From NCBI GenBank assembly GCA_018384745.1, contig JAHAYH010000128.1, forward strand, positions 1 to 61,694: a stretch of 61,694 nucleotides of DNA, in the 5' to 3' direction. The notes under the pieces are model-generated. The model was not told the DNA's origin. It did not search any database and was given only the letters and a program-made list of their open reading frames with translations. This DNA comes from Caryophanon sp. Lineage in GTDB: Bacteria; Bacillota; Bacilli; Bacillales_A; Planococcaceae. The position numbers and the translations under genes are program-made. This document shows, in pieces, positions 60,901-61,694 of the stretch (within the stretch, counting starts at the first letter, position 1; each line of letters starts with the position of its first letter).

Positions 60901-61547
60901 TTGCTTTCGTTTGTGCAGGTGGGCCAAAAGAGGAATTATATGACCTAACTGCGATGTCGTCGCGGTCAGACATCGTCTATATCGGTGCTGATCGCGGCGC
61001 TTTTTATTTACTTCAAGCAGGGCTGAAGCCGACAGCGATTGTTGGAGATTTTGATTCATTAAATGAACAAGAGTGGGCGTATGTGTCGTCTAATTGCGAT
61101 GAGGTGCATCGCTACGAAGCGGAAAAAAATGAAACGGATACAGATTTAGCGCTTCTGTACGCAGTGGACTACGGGGCGACGCAAATTTGGGTCACAGGCA
61201 TTACCGGAGGGCGTTTAGACCACTCTGAAGCAGCAATGCGCTCTGTTGCACGCATGCAGCTGTTGCATCCGCACATTACGTTTCATATTGTAAACGACCA
61301 AAATGAGCTGCGCTTTTTTACACCGGGGCAGCACGAGATGACGCGCAGTGATGATTTTCCGTACGTATCGTTTTTTGCGTATGAAGGGGATGTGATGAAC
61401 ATGACGCTTCGCGGGGTAAAATATGAGACGACAAATGAAGTGATCGAACGGATGTCATCGCGCTTTACGAGCAATGAAATCGTTGATGACGTCGCGCATA
61501 TTTCATTTACAGCGGGCATTTGTTTAGCGGTGCGCAGTCGCGATTAA
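60897..61547 (+). CDS. thiN: Thiamine pyrophosphokinase
   Basis: A 216-residue enzyme transferring pyrophosphate from ATP to thiamine. GADRGAFYLLQAGLKPTAIVGDFDSL and EKNETDTDLAL carry the metal-binding Asp residues (shown in part: VGDFDSL), and GITGGRLDHSEA is conserved. The TTG start at 60897 overlaps the rpe stop; AGGAGA lies about 12 nt upstream. In Bacillus spoVM follows; here only a terminator separates it from rpmB. Confidence 0.95.
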   Translation: MIAFVCAGGPKEELYDLTAMSSRSDIVYIGADRGAFYLLQAGLKPTAIVGDFDSLNEQEWAYVSSNCDEVHRYEAEKNETDTDLALLYAVDYGATQIWVTGITGGRLDHSEAAMRSVARMQLLHPHITFHIVNDQNELRFFTPGQHEMTRSDDFPYVSFFAYEGDVMNMTLRGVKYETTNEVIERMSSRFTSNEIVDDVAHISFTAGICLAVRSRD

Positions 61548-61552
61548 ATAAA

Positions 61553-61584
61553 AAAAGGACTTACCGAAGTCGGTGAGTCCTTTT
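61553..61584. terminator. Bidirectional terminator between thiN and rpmB
   Basis: A 15-bp stem (61553-61567 with 61570-61584, one G-T type mismatch) with an A-run before and T-run within, serving both convergent genes. Confidence 0.8.
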
Positions 61585-61596
61585 AATATGCGACGA

Positions 61597-61694
61597 TTAA
61601 ACGCGCTCGATTTTACCTGATTTTAATGCACGAGCAGAAACCCATACACGCTTTGGCTTACCGTCAACTAGGATACGAACCTTTTGTAGGTTAG
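61597..61694 (-). CDS. rpmB: 50S ribosomal protein L28, C-terminal part (cut by window edge)
   Basis: On the minus strand the last 32 codons read [20 protein letters not shown] and then [11 protein letters not shown], the typical C-terminus of L28, with a TAA stop at 61597-61599. The start lies beyond the window. It is convergent with thiN, as in Bacillus. Confidence 0.92.
   Translation of the reverse strand, partial: NLQKVRILVDGKPKRVWVSARALKSGKIERV

Noticed and set aside
61548-61596. Possible spoVM between thiN and rpmB
   Set aside because: The gap is under 50 nt and is filled by a terminator; a 26-codon gene cannot fit.

Overview
The window is a contiguous piece of the chromosome of a low- to moderate-GC Gram-positive bacterium of the order Bacillales. 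The gene order follows the ylbL to rpmB stretch of Bacillus (ylbL-ylbM-ylbN-rpmF, the mra/dcw cell-division cluster, ylmE-sepF-ylmG-ylmH-divIVA-ileS, lspA-rluD, the whole pyr operon, rqcH, yloC-gmk-rpoZ-coaBC-priA-def-fmt-rsmB-rlmN-stp-prkC-rsgA-rpe-thiN-rpmB). The sporulation genes that are interleaved in this stretch in spore-formers (spoVD, spoVE, spoIIGA-sigE-sigG, spoVM) are not at their usual places. This suggests a non-sporulating lineage, most likely of the Planococcaceae/Caryophanaceae (Kurthia- or Caryophanon-like). The assignment is inference from gene order and protein style, not a database result.

Layout. Positions 1-3291: a PDZ-Lon protease (SepM/YlbL type), convergent tmcAL, then DUF177 and rpmF from a consensus sigma-A promoter. 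3459-7275: a crotonase-fold protein, panE, a DUF3397 membrane protein and bshC (bacillithiol synthesis). 7354-17546: a reduced cell-division cluster, rsmH-ftsL-pbpB-mraY-murD, then divIB, then ftsA-ftsZ. mraZ, spoVD, murE, spoVE/ftsW, murG and murB are absent. Terminator-like hairpins and candidate promoters divide the cluster into several transcription units. 17615-20711: ylmE-sepF-ylmG, ylmH and divIVA. 20725-23888: ileS under an Ile-type T-box leader. 23896-27258: an accessory insertion with a divergently encoded YesN-like AraC regulator (degenerate receiver domain) and a DUF485 plus sodium:solute (acetate-type) symporter pair. 27339-28777: lspA-rluD.

Positions 28971-40940: the complete UMP biosynthesis operon pyrR-pyrP-pyrB-pyrC-carA-carB-pyrK-pyrD-pyrF-pyrE, with two PyrR-type attenuators, one in the leader and one between pyrP and pyrB. 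41062-46831: a fused acyltransferase-3/SGNH O-acetyltransferase, and on the minus strand a chemoreceptor and rqcH. 46955-61694: a dense housekeeping run from yloC to thiN, covering guanylate kinase, RNA polymerase omega, CoA synthesis, replication restart, formyl-Met handling, rRNA modification, Ser/Thr phosphatase and kinase, ribosome GTPase, ribulose epimerase and thiamine pyrophosphokinase. The 3' end of rpmB is on the minus strand at the edge.

Functionally the window is mostly core metabolism and division machinery. I found no CRISPR array, prophage, transposon, tRNA or rRNA gene. The points most worth a second look are the stripped division cluster that keeps an MraZ-like operator without mraZ, a terminator placed directly before divIB, a 9-bp inverted repeat bracketing the divIVA -10 box and partly shared with the yloC promoter, a 14-nt repeat behind both pyr attenuators, and the pseudo-receiver regulator beside an acetate-type transporter. 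None of these is clearly a new system.
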